Of a stretch of DNA of 64,000 nucleotides, positions 36,944-48,711 are shown piece after piece. The first letter of the stretch is position 1. Each line of letters begins with the position of its first letter. This DNA is from Bifidobacterium ramosum. Lineage in GTDB: Bacteria; Actinomycetota; Actinomycetes; Actinomycetales; Bifidobacteriaceae. The stretch lies in contig NZ_WBSM01000006.1 in NCBI RefSeq assembly GCF_009299505.1, positions 124,001 through 188,000 on the forward strand, read 5' to 3'. A program made the position numbers and the translations under genes. The notes under the pieces are model-generated. The model saw only the letters and a list, made by a program, of their open reading frames with translations. It searched no databases and had not been told where the DNA came from.

Positions 36944-37825
36944 ATGACAAATCGAGCAATCGCAGACGGAAAAACGACCTATGTGGTCGAAAGGTATCGG
37001 CACGGCGTGTCGCCAGTATTCGCAGTGCTTGCGCTGATCGTGACGATGATCATGTGCATCGGATTCTCGCCGATCGCGCTGGCCGACGACGCCGCCGGCA
37101 GCGATCCGGAGACCACGACGACGGACACGTCCGGCACCACGTCCACGGTCACCGACGACATCACCGACGTCAGCAACCTGCTCGGTTCCGACCTGACCAA
37201 GGTCTCCGACGCGATCGTCACCACCAAACAGGAGACCGGCGTCAGCGTGCGTCTCATGTACCTGCCGACCTTCGGCAGCAAGAACAACCCGCAGCAATGG
37301 GCCAGCAAGGTGCTCGAGGACATCCACCCCGACCCCAACACCGTGATGCTGGCCGTGGCGTCCGACGACGGCAACCTCGTCGTGGCCGTGTCGTCGAACT
37401 CCGATGAGTGGCTCAAGAAGCAGCAGACCGTGGATGACCTGTCGAAGGTCGCCACCGACCCGCTGCTCAAGGACACGCCGGACTGGGCCGGTTCGGCCAC
37501 GGCGATGATGGACGAGATCGTCAAGCTCAAGAAGACCTCGACCTCGTCGTCCAGCGTGATGATCGGCGTGATCGTGTTCGCCGTCGTCCTGGTCGTCCTG
37601 ATCGCCGTGATCGTCGCGACGGTGCTGATCAGACGTCGTATCAAGCGCAAGGTGCTGCGGATGGCCGCCGAACGCAAGCGGAAGCCGTCGCCGTCCGCAA
37701 CCGGCGACGATGCGCGCGGTGCGGCCGGCGACGATATGGCCGGCGATGCGAACGACGACGAACGTCCGCTGACCCGCAAGGAGATCCGCATGCGTCGCAA
37801 GGCCGGTATGTGGAAGAACGAGTAG
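36944..37825 (+). CDS. TPM-domain membrane protein
   Basis: A 293-residue protein. A signal-like helix (about residues 22-44, ending ALADDAA) precedes an extracellular TPM-type alpha/beta domain (about 60-200), with DVSNLLGSDLTKVSDAI and DPNTVMLAVASDDGNLVVAVSS. A second membrane helix (about 203-228) and a basic/acidic cytoplasmic tail follow. TPM domains occur in photosystem and envelope maintenance proteins; exact role unknown here. TAATGT lies 7 nt before the ATG (leaderless style). The two-component operon follows after 56 nt. Confidence 0.8.
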   Translation: MTNRAIADGKTTYVVERYRHGVSPVFAVLALIVTMIMCIGFSPIALADDAAGSDPETTTTDTSGTTSTVTDDITDVSNLLGSDLTKVSDAIVTTKQETGVSVRLMYLPTFGSKNNPQQWASKVLEDIHPDPNTVMLAVASDDGNLVVAVSSNSDEWLKKQQTVDDLSKVATDPLLKDTPDWAGSATAMMDEIVKLKKTSTSSSSVMIGVIVFAVVLVVLIAVIVATVLIRRRIKRKVLRMAAERKRKPSPSATGDDARGAAGDDMAGDANDDERPLTRKEIRMRRKAGMWKNE

Positions 37826-37881
37826 GACAAGCCCAGCCGACATTCAGGAAACCTACAGCAAAGCGCGACATGCTGGGAGAC

Positions 37882-38625
37882 ATGAGTAAGCCTATTGAAG
37901 CATCGATCGTTGTCGTCGACGACGAGCCCTCCATCCGTGAACTGCTCGTCGCATCCCTGCATTTCGCTGGTTTCGAAGTCGCCACCGCGGCGTCCGGCTC
38001 CGAAGCCATCGAAGTCATCGAAAAAACCCAGCCCGACCTCATCGTGCTGGACGTGATGCTCCCGGACATCGACGGCTTCACCGTCACCCGCCGCATCCGT
38101 CAGGAAGGCATCACCGCGCCCGTGCTGTTCCTCACCGCGCGTGACGACACGCAGGACAAGGTCATGGGCTTGACCGTCGGCGGCGACGACTACGTCACCA
38201 AGCCGTTCAGCCTCGAGGAAGTCGTCGCTCGCATCCGCGCGATCCTGCGCCGCACCCGCGAGCAGGTCGAGGACGATCCGATCATCCGCGTCGGCGATCT
38301 CGAGATCAACGAGGATTCGCACGATGTGTCGCGCGCCGGCCAGCCGATCGACCTGAGCCCCACCGAATACAAGTTGCTGCGCTACCTCATGGACAACGAA
38401 GGCCGCGTGCTCTCCAAGGCGCAGATCCTCGACCACGTCTGGCAGTATGACTGGGGCGGCGACGCGGCGATCGTCGAATCGTACATCTCGTATCTGCGCA
38501 AGAAGGTCGACGGCGTCACCTACACCGACGCGAACGGCGAAACCCGCAAGGTTACGCCGCTTATCGAAACCAAGCGCGGCATCGGCTACATGATCCGCGA
38601 ACCGAAGACCGCACCCGGCGCATGA
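37882..38625 (+). CDS. OmpR/PhoP-type response regulator
   Basis: A 247-residue regulator. The receiver has VVDDEPSIRE, phospho-acceptor Asp in LIVLDVMLPD (about residue 56) and Lys in VTKPFS. The winged-helix effector domain has LSPTEYKLLRYLM and RGIGYMIREP. It resembles the actinobacterial TcrX/PrrA/PhoP group. The ATG at 37882 is used; another in-frame ATG at 37870 gives four extra residues. ATGA overlap with the kinase gene shows cotranslation. Confidence 0.93.
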   Translation: MSKPIEASIVVVDDEPSIRELLVASLHFAGFEVATAASGSEAIEVIEKTQPDLIVLDVMLPDIDGFTVTRRIRQEGITAPVLFLTARDDTQDKVMGLTVGGDDYVTKPFSLEEVVARIRAILRRTREQVEDDPIIRVGDLEINEDSHDVSRAGQPIDLSPTEYKLLRYLMDNEGRVLSKAQILDHVWQYDWGGDAAIVESYISYLRKKVDGVTYTDANGETRKVTPLIETKRGIGYMIREPKTAPGA

Positions 38626-40727
38626 GCAGCGGCAACCAGCAACCCACGGGCGGCGCGACCCCGACCGGCACTCCGGCGGGCGCGCCGCAGCCGTCTTCCA
38701 CCGGACTGCCGCAGCAGGGCACCGTTCCGCCGTTCGCACCGTCATCGGCCACGGCCACGGCCACGGCAGCCGCGCCGCACCGGCCGAACTGGTTCCAGCG
38801 CCACGTGCGCCGCCGCATCGACGCGGTTCCGCTGAGCACCAAACTCGTCGCCTGCATCATCGTGCTGCTCACCATCGGTTCGTTCGCACTGTCGTTCTCG
38901 ATCCGTCAGCTGGTCAGCAACTACCTGCTCGAAAAAATCGATAAGCAGCTCAGCAACCAGAGCGAACTCGTCGTCAACGCGGCGGACATCCTCGCCAAAA
39001 CCGACCCGAGTCAATCCAGCTTCGGCCTGAACGACTATTACGTGCAGCTGCGCGGTCTCGACTACAAGATCGTGCGCGTGCCGCTCAAACCCACCTCCGC
39101 GAACGGGTCGAGCATCGCGCCGGTGCTGCCGGCGGACGGTTCGATGGGATCGGTGGAGCTCGGCGTGCCGTTCACCACCACCGCGGTTGTGACCACCGAA
39201 ACGCCGGTTTCGCAGAATTCGCAGAACGGCGGCAACAGCAACGGCAACGGTGGCAACAGCCAGAGCAACGATGCGCAGAACAGTCAGAACAACCAAAACG
39301 ACGGCCAGAACAGCAACGATCAGGATTCGCAGAGCGGCCAGAACAACCAGAACTCGCAGAACGGCCAATCCGGCACACAGGGCCAGACCCACGTCACCGT
39401 GACCAAGATCAACTCACCGTGGCGTGTGCTCGTGCTGCCGATCGTCGACAAGGACACGGGCGCGCCCACCGGTTACGCGTTCATCGGCCTGCCGCTCAAG
39501 GACGTCGTCGACACCACCAACACGCTTACGCGGTACAGCGCGATGGTCGGCATCGCAGTCGTGCTGCTCGGCGCGGTGATCGGCACGCTGCTCGTGCAGA
39601 CCACGCTCACGCCGCTCAAGCGCATCGAGAAGACCGCGGCGAAGATCGCGGCCGGCGACCTGAGCCAGCGCGTGCCATCCGCACCCGAAAACACCGAGGT
39701 CGGCTCGCTCGCCGCGTCCCTGAACGCCATGCTCACTCGCATCGAGCAAAGCTTCCACGAGCAACAGGAGACCACCGAGAAGATGAAACGGTTCGTCTCC
39801 GACGCCAGCCACGAGCTGCGCACGCCGCTCGCCGCCATCCACGGCTACGCGGAACTGTACAAGATGCAGCGTGAGTTCCCAGGGGCCTTGGAGCGTGCCG
39901 ACGAGTCGATCGAACACATCGAGGCGTCCAGCGCCCGCATGACCGTGCTCGTCGAGGATCTGCTTTCCCTGGCCCGACTTGACGAAGGCCGTGGCATCGA
40001 CCTGACCCAGCAGGTGCCGCTCACCTCGATCGTGTCCGATGCGGCCGACGACCTGCACGCCCTCGACCCCGAACGCGGCATCCGCGAGGGCTCGCTCGAA
40101 CTGCGGCATGCGCAGGACGGCTCCGGTTCGCGGTTCGCGTTCGTCGAGGGGACGATGCCGCAGGTCACGCTCACCGGCGATGGTTCGCGGCTGCGGCAGG
40201 TCGTCACCAACATCGTCGGCAACATCCACCGCTACACGCCGGCCGACTCGCCGGTCGAGGTGTCGGTGAGCGTGCTGCCCGCGTCGATCAGCCCCGAATC
40301 GCTGTCGCGCATGCCCGCCACCGAGGCGTCGATGCGCCATTTGGTCGAGGCCATCGAGGTCGGCCAGTCGATGCAGGTCGGCATGAACTACGCGATCATC
40401 CGCTTCGTCGACCACGGCCCCGGCGTGCCCGAGGCGTCGCGCTCGCAGATCTTCGAACGGTTCTACACCGCCGACCCGTCGCGCGCCCGGCTCAAGGGCG
40501 GCACCGGCCTCGGCATGGCGATCGCGCAGTCCGTGGTCAAGGCGCACCGCGGGTTCATCTGCGCCACCGGCACCGACGGCGGCGGACTGACCCTCACCGT
40601 CGTGCTGCCCATCGCGCCGGTCGAGCCGAGGGTCGCCGCGGCCACGGGCATGGCCGGCACCGTGGGCCCGACGGACGACGCGCGGCGCAAAGGTGCTAAG
40701 CCCGACAAGAAAAGCCGCGCGCGCTGA
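38622..40727 (+). CDS. sensor histidine kinase with N/Q-rich extracellular insert
   Basis: A 701-residue kinase. A Pro/Thr-rich cytoplasmic N-terminus (1-70) is followed by TM1 (about 77-97) and an extracellular sensor (about 98-300) interrupted by an Asn/Gln/Ser/Gly-rich low-complexity stretch (about 195-257). TM2 (about 308-328), HAMP, HisKA with DASHELRTPLAAI, and HATPase with FVDHGPGVPE and GGTGLGMAIAQS follow. It is cotranslated with its regulator (4-nt overlap). The signal is unknown. The insert is unusual for this family. Confidence 0.93.
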   Translation: MSSGNQQPTGGATPTGTPAGAPQPSSTGLPQQGTVPPFAPSSATATATAAAPHRPNWFQRHVRRRIDAVPLSTKLVACIIVLLTIGSFALSFSIRQLVSNYLLEKIDKQLSNQSELVVNAADILAKTDPSQSSFGLNDYYVQLRGLDYKIVRVPLKPTSANGSSIAPVLPADGSMGSVELGVPFTTTAVVTTETPVSQNSQNGGNSNGNGGNSQSNDAQNSQNNQNDGQNSNDQDSQSGQNNQNSQNGQSGTQGQTHVTVTKINSPWRVLVLPIVDKDTGAPTGYAFIGLPLKDVVDTTNTLTRYSAMVGIAVVLLGAVIGTLLVQTTLTPLKRIEKTAAKIAAGDLSQRVPSAPENTEVGSLAASLNAMLTRIEQSFHEQQETTEKMKRFVSDASHELRTPLAAIHGYAELYKMQREFPGALERADESIEHIEASSARMTVLVEDLLSLARLDEGRGIDLTQQVPLTSIVSDAADDLHALDPERGIREGSLELRHAQDGSGSRFAFVEGTMPQVTLTGDGSRLRQVVTNIVGNIHRYTPADSPVEVSVSVLPASISPESLSRMPATEASMRHLVEAIEVGQSMQVGMNYAIIRFVDHGPGVPEASRSQIFERFYTADPSRARLKGGTGLGMAIAQSVVKAHRGFICATGTDGGGLTLTVVLPIAPVEPRVAAATGMAGTVGPTDDARRKGAKPDKKSRAR

Positions 40728-40819
40728 GCAGGGTTTGAGGTAAACTGTATCTTCGGTTTAACGAGCCGGCGGGCATGGGGCCCGTCGGCGAGCGAGGCGA
40801 AGAACGAGGTGTGAATACG

Positions 40820-41209
40820 ATGCCCAGTGGACGAGTTCGTTGGTTCGACGCGAACAAGGGATACGGTTTCATCATCAACGATGAAGGCAAGGACGTGTTC
40901 CTGCCGGCCGTCGCGTTGCCGGCCGGCGTCACCACGCTGCGCAAGAACGCGAAGGTCGAGTACTCCGTCGTCGACGGTCGCCGCGGGCCGCAGGCCATGG
41001 GCGTGACACTCGTGGAGTCCGCGCCGTCGCTGGTCAAGGCCACCCGGCCGAAGCCGGACGACATGGCCGCCATCGTCGAGGATCTCATCAAGCTGCTCGA
41101 CGCGGCCGGCAACGATCTGCGCCGCCATCACTACCCGTCCGCTGCCGACAGCAGGAAACTGGCCACGCTCATGCGTGCCGTGGCCGACAACTTCGACGTA
41201 CAGGACTGA
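40820..41209 (+). CDS. cold-shock domain protein with C-terminal extension
   Basis: A 129-residue protein. The N-terminal CSD has RNP1 KGYGFII and RNP2 VFLPAV, where the usual aromatic/His residues (FVHYS) are replaced by LPAVAL, suggesting changed nucleic-acid binding. Residues 70-129 form a helical extension with DDMAAIVEDLIKLLDAAGNDL and RKLATLMRAVADNF. The ATG at 40820 follows GAGGTG. DUF3027 begins 1 nt after its stop, so the pair is probably cotranscribed; this pairing is conserved in actinobacteria to my knowledge. Confidence 0.88.
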   Translation: MPSGRVRWFDANKGYGFIINDEGKDVFLPAVALPAGVTTLRKNAKVEYSVVDGRRGPQAMGVTLVESAPSLVKATRPKPDDMAAIVEDLIKLLDAAGNDLRRHHYPSAADSRKLATLMRAVADNFDVQD

Positions 41210-41210
41210 T

Positions 41211-42371
41211 ATGCCCGAAACGACACTCGACCCAACCGAGATCGCCCAGTCGGTCGCCGTCGCGTCGGCGGACGCCCCCGAACAGGTGGGCGCGTTCGTC
41301 ACGTCGACGGAACTCGGCGACGGTGTGACCGACTTCCGTTTCGACTGCCTGATGAAAGGCTACGAAGGCTGGCAGTGGTCCGTCACGTTGTTCCATGACG
41401 TCGAACTCGACCGGTGGACCGTGGACGAGACCTCGCTGGTGCCCACCGACGCCGCGTTGCGGCCGCCGGCGTGGGTGCCGTGGAAGGACCGGCTGGAGCC
41501 GACCGATCTGTCGGTGACCGATTCGATCGGTACGGATCCCGATGATCCGCGCATCGAGGACGGGTTCCGCGAGACGGATGATATCGGCGTTGCTGATGAT
41601 GGCGCCGTTGACGGGGATGCTGATGGTGCGGCCGTTGCGGTTGATGCCGCTGCGTCGGCTGCTGCGACGTCCGTCGATGCAGCGTCTGTCGATACCGCGT
41701 CTGCCGATACGACGACCGCCGTCACGACCGGGAGCGCGACGGCGAACGCCGATGGTACCGTCGGCGACGCACAGGATGGTATGACGACGGCTGGGTCCGT
41801 CGCGGATACGGCCGCGTCGCAGTCGGATACTGCTGCGGCCGTGGCCGTTGGCGACGCCGCGGCGACGGATGGCGAGACCGAGGCCCCCGCGACGACATCC
41901 GCGCAGGACGTCGAGGACGCGGTCAAGGAATTCGACCTGTCGCGCCGGCATGTGCTCAGCCCGTTGGGTCGTGCGCAGGCCGCCAAGCGCTGGTACGAGG
42001 GACAGCACGGCCCGAAGTCGCTGTCCACGAAGACCGCGGACGGCAACGTGTGCGCGAACTGCGGCTTCTTCATCCAGCTCAAGGGCGAACTCAACATGAT
42101 GTTCGGCGTGTGCGCGAACAAGTGGAGCCCCGACGACGGCCGCGTCGTGTCGGTGGATCACGGCTGCGGCGAGCATTCGGAGATCGATCCGCCGGAGCCG
42201 ACGCATCTGTGGATCCAGTCCAAGCCCGCCTACGATGATCTGCACATCGACGTGGTGGAGCAGGCGCCGCGCGAGGAGCGTGGGCTGGTCGAACTGATCG
42301 AGCGGCTCAACGAGGCCGGCATCAAGGTGGGCAAGGGCGTCATCGTCCTCAAGTCCCAGTTGCCGGAATAG
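41211..42371 (+). CDS. DUF3027 family protein
   Basis: A 386-residue soluble protein of unknown function. N-terminal half: QVGAFVTSTELGDGVTDF and GYEGWQWSVTLFHD. A low-complexity Ala/Asp/Thr/Val segment of about 110 residues (about 120-235) is encoded by short near-repeats. The C-terminal half has a cysteine cluster, VCANCGFF ... GVCANKWSPDDGRVV ... DHGCGEHS, that could bind a metal. It starts 1 nt after the cold-shock gene's stop. F1 copies follow. Confidence 0.85.
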   Translation: MPETTLDPTEIAQSVAVASADAPEQVGAFVTSTELGDGVTDFRFDCLMKGYEGWQWSVTLFHDVELDRWTVDETSLVPTDAALRPPAWVPWKDRLEPTDLSVTDSIGTDPDDPRIEDGFRETDDIGVADDGAVDGDADGAAVAVDAAASAAATSVDAASVDTASADTTTAVTTGSATANADGTVGDAQDGMTTAGSVADTAASQSDTAAAVAVGDAAATDGETEAPATTSAQDVEDAVKEFDLSRRHVLSPLGRAQAAKRWYEGQHGPKSLSTKTADGNVCANCGFFIQLKGELNMMFGVCANKWSPDDGRVVSVDHGCGEHSEIDPPEPTHLWIQSKPAYDDLHIDVVEQAPREERGLVELIERLNEAGIKVGKGVIVLKSQLPE

Positions 42372-42392
42372 CAACGCCATAACGTAAACATA

Positions 42393-42440
42393 ACGGACAT
42401 ACAGCCAATTCCACCCCGGAAATCGGCTGTATGTCCGTTA
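42393..42440. repeat. F1 palindrome, copy 11
   Basis: F1 core, left arm GCCAATT (one change), right arm AATCGGCTG. It starts 22 nt after the DUF3027 stop in a 309-bp convergent gap also containing copy 12; the sequence between them is AT-richer and otherwise featureless. Confidence 0.95.
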
Positions 42441-42555
42441 CGTGTTTATGCATCATGTGTTGATTAGTGCTGCTGCCTGTTTTTCTGCTGTTTGATCGGC
42501 ATTGCCGATCAACGAATCACGTGTGTCCTGCTTCGTGATGGCCACCTTCCCCTTC

Positions 42556-42603
42556 AACGGACATACAGCCGATTCCGGGGGTGAAATCGGCTGTATGTCC
42601 GTT
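42556..42603. repeat. F1 palindrome, copy 12
   Basis: F1 core with outer arms CCTTCCCCTTC / GAAGGGGAAGG pairing perfectly, a stem near 30 bp. The loop region resembles the reverse complement of copy 11 with four differences. Confidence 0.95.
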
Positions 42604-42680
42604 GAAGGGGAAGGGAGTGGCCGGAGGGAGGAGACGTGGTCGGCCGCTCCACACGAAGAGATGGGGGCGGCGGAAGCCGG

Positions 42681-43646
42681 TCAGTGGACGACGGTGAGGG
42701 TGCACTCGGCGAGGGTGACGAGCTGCTTCGACACCGAGCCGAGGAAGTGCGCGTCGAATCCGGACAGGCCGCGCGACCCCACCACCAGATGGCTGGCGTA
42801 CCGCGACGCGGCGATCAGCCCCTTGGCCGCGGAGATATGGAACGCATGCGCCTGCACCTCCACGCCGTCGAAGAGCGAATCGTCGTCGCGCATGATCCCG
42901 TCCAGCAGTTGCTCGGCGCGTTTCTGCCCCTCGGCGACCGGCGCGACCGCGTTCTCATATCCCGGCACCACGCCCAGATCCTTGAGCTGCCAGCAGAACA
43001 GCACATGCAACGGCACGCCATGCACGTGCGCCTCATGCGCGGCGAATTCCAACGCGCGCCGCGACGTCGCCGAACCGTCCACGCCGACGACCACCGGCCG
43101 TCCGCCGGAACCCGACTCGGGCCGGGCATACCCCGTCGCCGCATCGCCCGGCGTCAACGCGTTCGCGATCGCGTCCTGCATACTCTCGTCCTCGTCGGTG
43201 AAGATGCGCACCACCGTCACCGGCACCGTCGCCTCCTCGGCGAGCGACGCGGAGAACGACCCCGTGAACCAGCGCGCCACACGACCCAACGACCGGCGGC
43301 CGACCACGATCTGCTGCGCGTCCTTGCCGATCCGCAGCAACGCCGCCGTACCGGACGCATGCATCGACGTCAGCGTCACGTCGTCGCCGTCCACGTCATC
43401 CAAACCGGACACGGCCTCGTCGACCCACGTGCGCAGCCGTTCCGTGATCCGCGCGCGCAGCCGCTCCCAGCCCTCCTCGCTGTCGGGTTCGGAACCCATA
43501 TCCCACGAACGTGTCCATCCGTACACCGCATTCACGCGCTGCCCGGTCAGCTGCGCCTCACGCAACGCCCAGCGCAACGCGGCGAAGGACTCGTCGGAAC
43601 CGTCTACGCCGACCACGATGTCGGACGTCGTCATATTGTCAGCCAT
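42681..43646 (-). CDS. tandem universal stress protein
   Basis: A 321-residue protein with two Usp domains. The first begins DIVVGVDGSDESFAAL and ends near IVVGRRSLGRVARWFTGSFS, with the ATP-binding G2xG9xG(S/T) pattern. The second begins PVVVGVDGSATSRRAL and has LVVGSRGLSGFDAHFLGSVS. Such double Usps bind ATP and accumulate in stress and stationary phase. AAAGGAGG precedes the ATG at 43646. It is divergent from clpC, sharing a 146-bp region. Confidence 0.93.
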   Translation of the reverse strand: MADNMTTSDIVVGVDGSDESFAALRWALREAQLTGQRVNAVYGWTRSWDMGSEPDSEEGWERLRARITERLRTWVDEAVSGLDDVDGDDVTLTSMHASGTAALLRIGKDAQQIVVGRRSLGRVARWFTGSFSASLAEEATVPVTVVRIFTDEDESMQDAIANALTPGDAATGYARPESGSGGRPVVVGVDGSATSRRALEFAAHEAHVHGVPLHVLFCWQLKDLGVVPGYENAVAPVAEGQKRAEQLLDGIMRDDDSLFDGVEVQAHAFHISAAKGLIAASRYASHLVVGSRGLSGFDAHFLGSVSKQLVTLAECTLTVVH

Positions 43647-43700
43647 GATGCCTCCTTTGCGCAACGTGCATAACAACTACGTCCAGCATAACGTTTTGCG

Positions 43701-43735
43701 TTGCGTCCACAGCGCAATTCGTGGAAGACACGCAA
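43701..43735. promoter_or_regulatory. inverted repeat in the usp/clpC divergent region
   Basis: TTGCGTCCAC ... GTGGAAGACACGCAA: TTGCGT/ACGCAA and CCAC/GTGG arms around an AT-containing centre. A possible stress-regulator site; it does not clearly match the HAIR or ClgR consensus. A TAGAGT at 43756 may be the clpC -10. Confidence 0.3.
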
Positions 43736-43792
43736 TAAACGTCACCGCGAATCGGTAGAGTGTTATGAACTAACAAGAGTGGAAGGACAAGC

Positions 43793-46423
<2,631 letters not shown>

Positions 46424-46492
46424 TATCGGATCCGTCGATCGTCCGGCCGAGTGAACGACCGATCGCCTGACCGATCGTCCGACCGTCCGTGA

Positions 46493-46529
46493 CAATGGGC
46501 CGTGGTTCCACGCGAACCACGGCCCATTG
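46493..46529. terminator. terminator hairpin after clpC
   Basis: CAATGGGCCGTGGTTC and its complement form a perfect 16-bp stem with a 5-nt loop, 69 nt after the clpC stop. It ends four bases before the next promoter's TACAAT. Confidence 0.75.
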
Positions 46530-46532
46530 TCG

Positions 46533-46538
46533 TACAAT
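46533..46538 (+). promoter_or_regulatory. -10 box of the fucosidase gene
   Basis: TACAAT 36 nt before the ATG at 46575, with AAGGAG (46558-46563) as ribosome site between. Confidence 0.5.
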
Positions 46539-46574
46539 CGAGACGATTCACACGATCAAGGAGACGATGCGGTC

Positions 46575-48080
46575 ATGACAATCCCGGAAACCAACGACGA
46601 GATGCGACGCGACCTCGCGGCGATCGACGAGGTGATCGCGCACGGCCGATATAAGGACGACTGGGCGTCGCTGCAGCAACATCGCACGCCGCAATGGTTC
46701 GAGGATGCGAAATTCGGCATCTTCATCCACTGGGGCGTCTATTCGGTGCCCGCGTTCGGCAGCGAATGGTATTCGCGCAACATGTATATTCAGGGGTCGA
46801 AGGAATTCGAGCACCATGTGGCGACCTACGGGCCGCAGAAGGAGTTCGGATACAAGGACTTTATCCCGATGTTCACCGCGCCGCGTTTCGACCCGGACGC
46901 GTGGGCCGACCTGTTCACGCGCACCGGTGCGCGGTACGTGGTGCCGGTCGCCGAACACCATGATGGCTTCCAGATGTACCGCAGCCGCCTGTCACATTGG
47001 AACGCGGCGGAGATGGGGCCGAAACGCGACGTGCTCGGCGAGCTGACGCAGGCGTTCCATGAGCGGGGACTCGTGAACGGTGCGTCGTCGCACCGCGTCG
47101 AACACTGGTGGTTCATGGGCCACGGCAAGGAATTCGACAGCGACATCCACGAGCCGTTGCGCCGCGGCGACTTCTACTGGCCGGCTATGCCCGAGCCGGA
47201 CCACATGGACCAGCACAGCACGCCCGCGCCCACCGCCGAGTTCCTCGAGGACTGGCTGCTGCGCTGCTGCGAGATCGTCGACGAGTACCGGCCGAAGGTG
47301 CTGTATTTCGACTGGTGGATCCTGCACGAGGCCGTTCAGCCGTATCTCAAGAAGTTCGCCGCGTACTATTACGACCGCGCGGACGAGTGGGGCGAGGAGG
47401 TCACGATCTGCTACAAGCAGGACTCGTTCATGTTCGGCACCGCCACGCCGGACATCGAACGTGGCCAGCTCGCCGACGCCAAGCCGTATCATTGGCAGAC
47501 CGACACGGCGATCGCGTTGAACTCGTGGTGCTACACCGAGCACAACGAGTATCGCCCTGCCGCCGAGATCCTGCAGGATCTGGTCGACATCGTCTCCAAG
47601 AACGGCAATTTGCTGCTCAACGTCGGGCCGAAGGCCGATGGCACGTTCGGCGAGGAGGATCTGGCCGTGCTCACCGCGATCGGCGACTGGCTGCGCGTCA
47701 ACGGCGAGGCGATCTACGGATCGAAGCCGTGGAAGCGGTTCGGCGAAGGGCCGACGCAGATCATCGAAGGCCAGTTCTCCGACGGCGTGAAGAAGCATTT
47801 CACCTCGCGCGACGTGCGGTACACGGTGAACGGCGGCAATCTGTACGCCATCGCCCTGCGGCCGGCCGCCGACGGCGTGTACCGGTTCGAGCGGCTCAAG
47901 GAGGGCGATGCCGAACACAACGCCGACTTCCACGGCCTGATCCGCGACATCCACATGCTCGGGGTCGGGAGCGGGGCTGGAGAAGCGCTGGAATGGACCC
48001 GCGACGGCACCGCCCTCGAGGTGCATGCGCCGGTCGTCGCCGGCGACGCCCCGGTCATCTTCCGCATCGCCATCGCGTAG
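46575..48080 (+). CDS. GH29 alpha-L-fucosidase
   Basis: A 501-residue glycoside hydrolase releasing L-fucose, for example from milk or mucin glycans. The (beta/alpha)8 barrel carries FGIFIHWGVYSVPA, VPVAEHHDGFQMY and the nucleophile Asp in VLYFDWW (about residue 246). SKNGNLLLNVGPKADGTF is the usual GH29 end of the barrel. A C-terminal beta-sandwich follows. No signal peptide, so it is intracellular and acts on imported oligosaccharides. It stands alone, without a fucose-utilisation or transport gene beside it. The ATG at 46575 is in frame after AAGGAG. Confidence 0.92.
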   Translation: MTIPETNDEMRRDLAAIDEVIAHGRYKDDWASLQQHRTPQWFEDAKFGIFIHWGVYSVPAFGSEWYSRNMYIQGSKEFEHHVATYGPQKEFGYKDFIPMFTAPRFDPDAWADLFTRTGARYVVPVAEHHDGFQMYRSRLSHWNAAEMGPKRDVLGELTQAFHERGLVNGASSHRVEHWWFMGHGKEFDSDIHEPLRRGDFYWPAMPEPDHMDQHSTPAPTAEFLEDWLLRCCEIVDEYRPKVLYFDWWILHEAVQPYLKKFAAYYYDRADEWGEEVTICYKQDSFMFGTATPDIERGQLADAKPYHWQTDTAIALNSWCYTEHNEYRPAAEILQDLVDIVSKNGNLLLNVGPKADGTFGEEDLAVLTAIGDWLRVNGEAIYGSKPWKRFGEGPTQIIEGQFSDGVKKHFTSRDVRYTVNGGNLYAIALRPAADGVYRFERLKEGDAEHNADFHGLIRDIHMLGVGSGAGEALEWTRDGTALEVHAPVVAGDAPVIFRIAIA

Positions 48081-48121
48081 GACGTGCCTCTGGCCGTGTG
48101 CCCTCGGCTCGCACTGTAATA

Positions 48122-48169
48122 ACGGACATACAGCCGATTTATGGGGTTGAATCGGCTGTATGTCCGTTG
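48122..48169. repeat. F1 palindrome, copy 13
   Basis: F1 core with perfect arms; loop TATGGGGTTG resembles copy 10. It starts 42 nt after the fucosidase stop, and the first hsdS cassette begins within its right arm. Confidence 0.95.
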
Positions 48170-48184
48170 GGGTTGCTGCGTCTG

Positions 48185-48203
48185 CTTGGGAACAGCGTAA
48201 GTT
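48185..48203 (+). repeat. hsdS head repeat, cassette 1
   Basis: CTTGGGAACAGCGTAAGTT, identical at the head of all four TRDs in the locus. Contains CAGCGTAAG at 48193-48201. Confidence 0.9.
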
Positions 48204-48639
48204 GGGGGAGCTTGCTGATTCATTCAGCTATGGCTTGAATGCATCCGCTACTGCCTACGATGGTAAGAATGGGTATCTTCGTATTACGGATATTGACGAC
48301 AGCACCCGTCAGTTCTCTAAGAATGATTTGACTTCACCTGACGCTGACCTCAGCCGGTGCGGGGATTACCGGTTGTCTGAAGGCGATATTGTTTTTGCCA
48401 GAACTGGTGCAAGTGTCGGCAAAACCTATATTTATCAGGCAAAAGACGGCATTGCGTATTTCGCTGGCTTTCTAATTCGTATGAGACTGAAGCCTGATAT
48501 TGATCCGTGTTTTGTATTCCAGTCAACGCTTGGTGAAACCTATAAGCGTTATGTGAGTATTACTTCACAACGATCCGGACAGCCTGGGGTTAATGCTGAG
48601 GAATATGCTGAGTGTCCAGTTTTGATGCCGTTGCTTACC

Positions 48640-48705
48640 GAGCAGCAGGCCATTGGCCGGTTCTTTTCCCGGCTTGACTCCCTTATCACCCTTCATCAGC
48701 GTAAG
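48640..48705 (+). repeat. hsdS 66-bp tail repeat, cassette 1
   Basis: Encodes EQQAIGRFFSRLDSLITLHQRK and ends in CAGCGTAAG (48697-48705). The homology to the hsdS locus stops exactly here. Confidence 0.9.
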
Positions 48706-48711
48706 CAGTAT

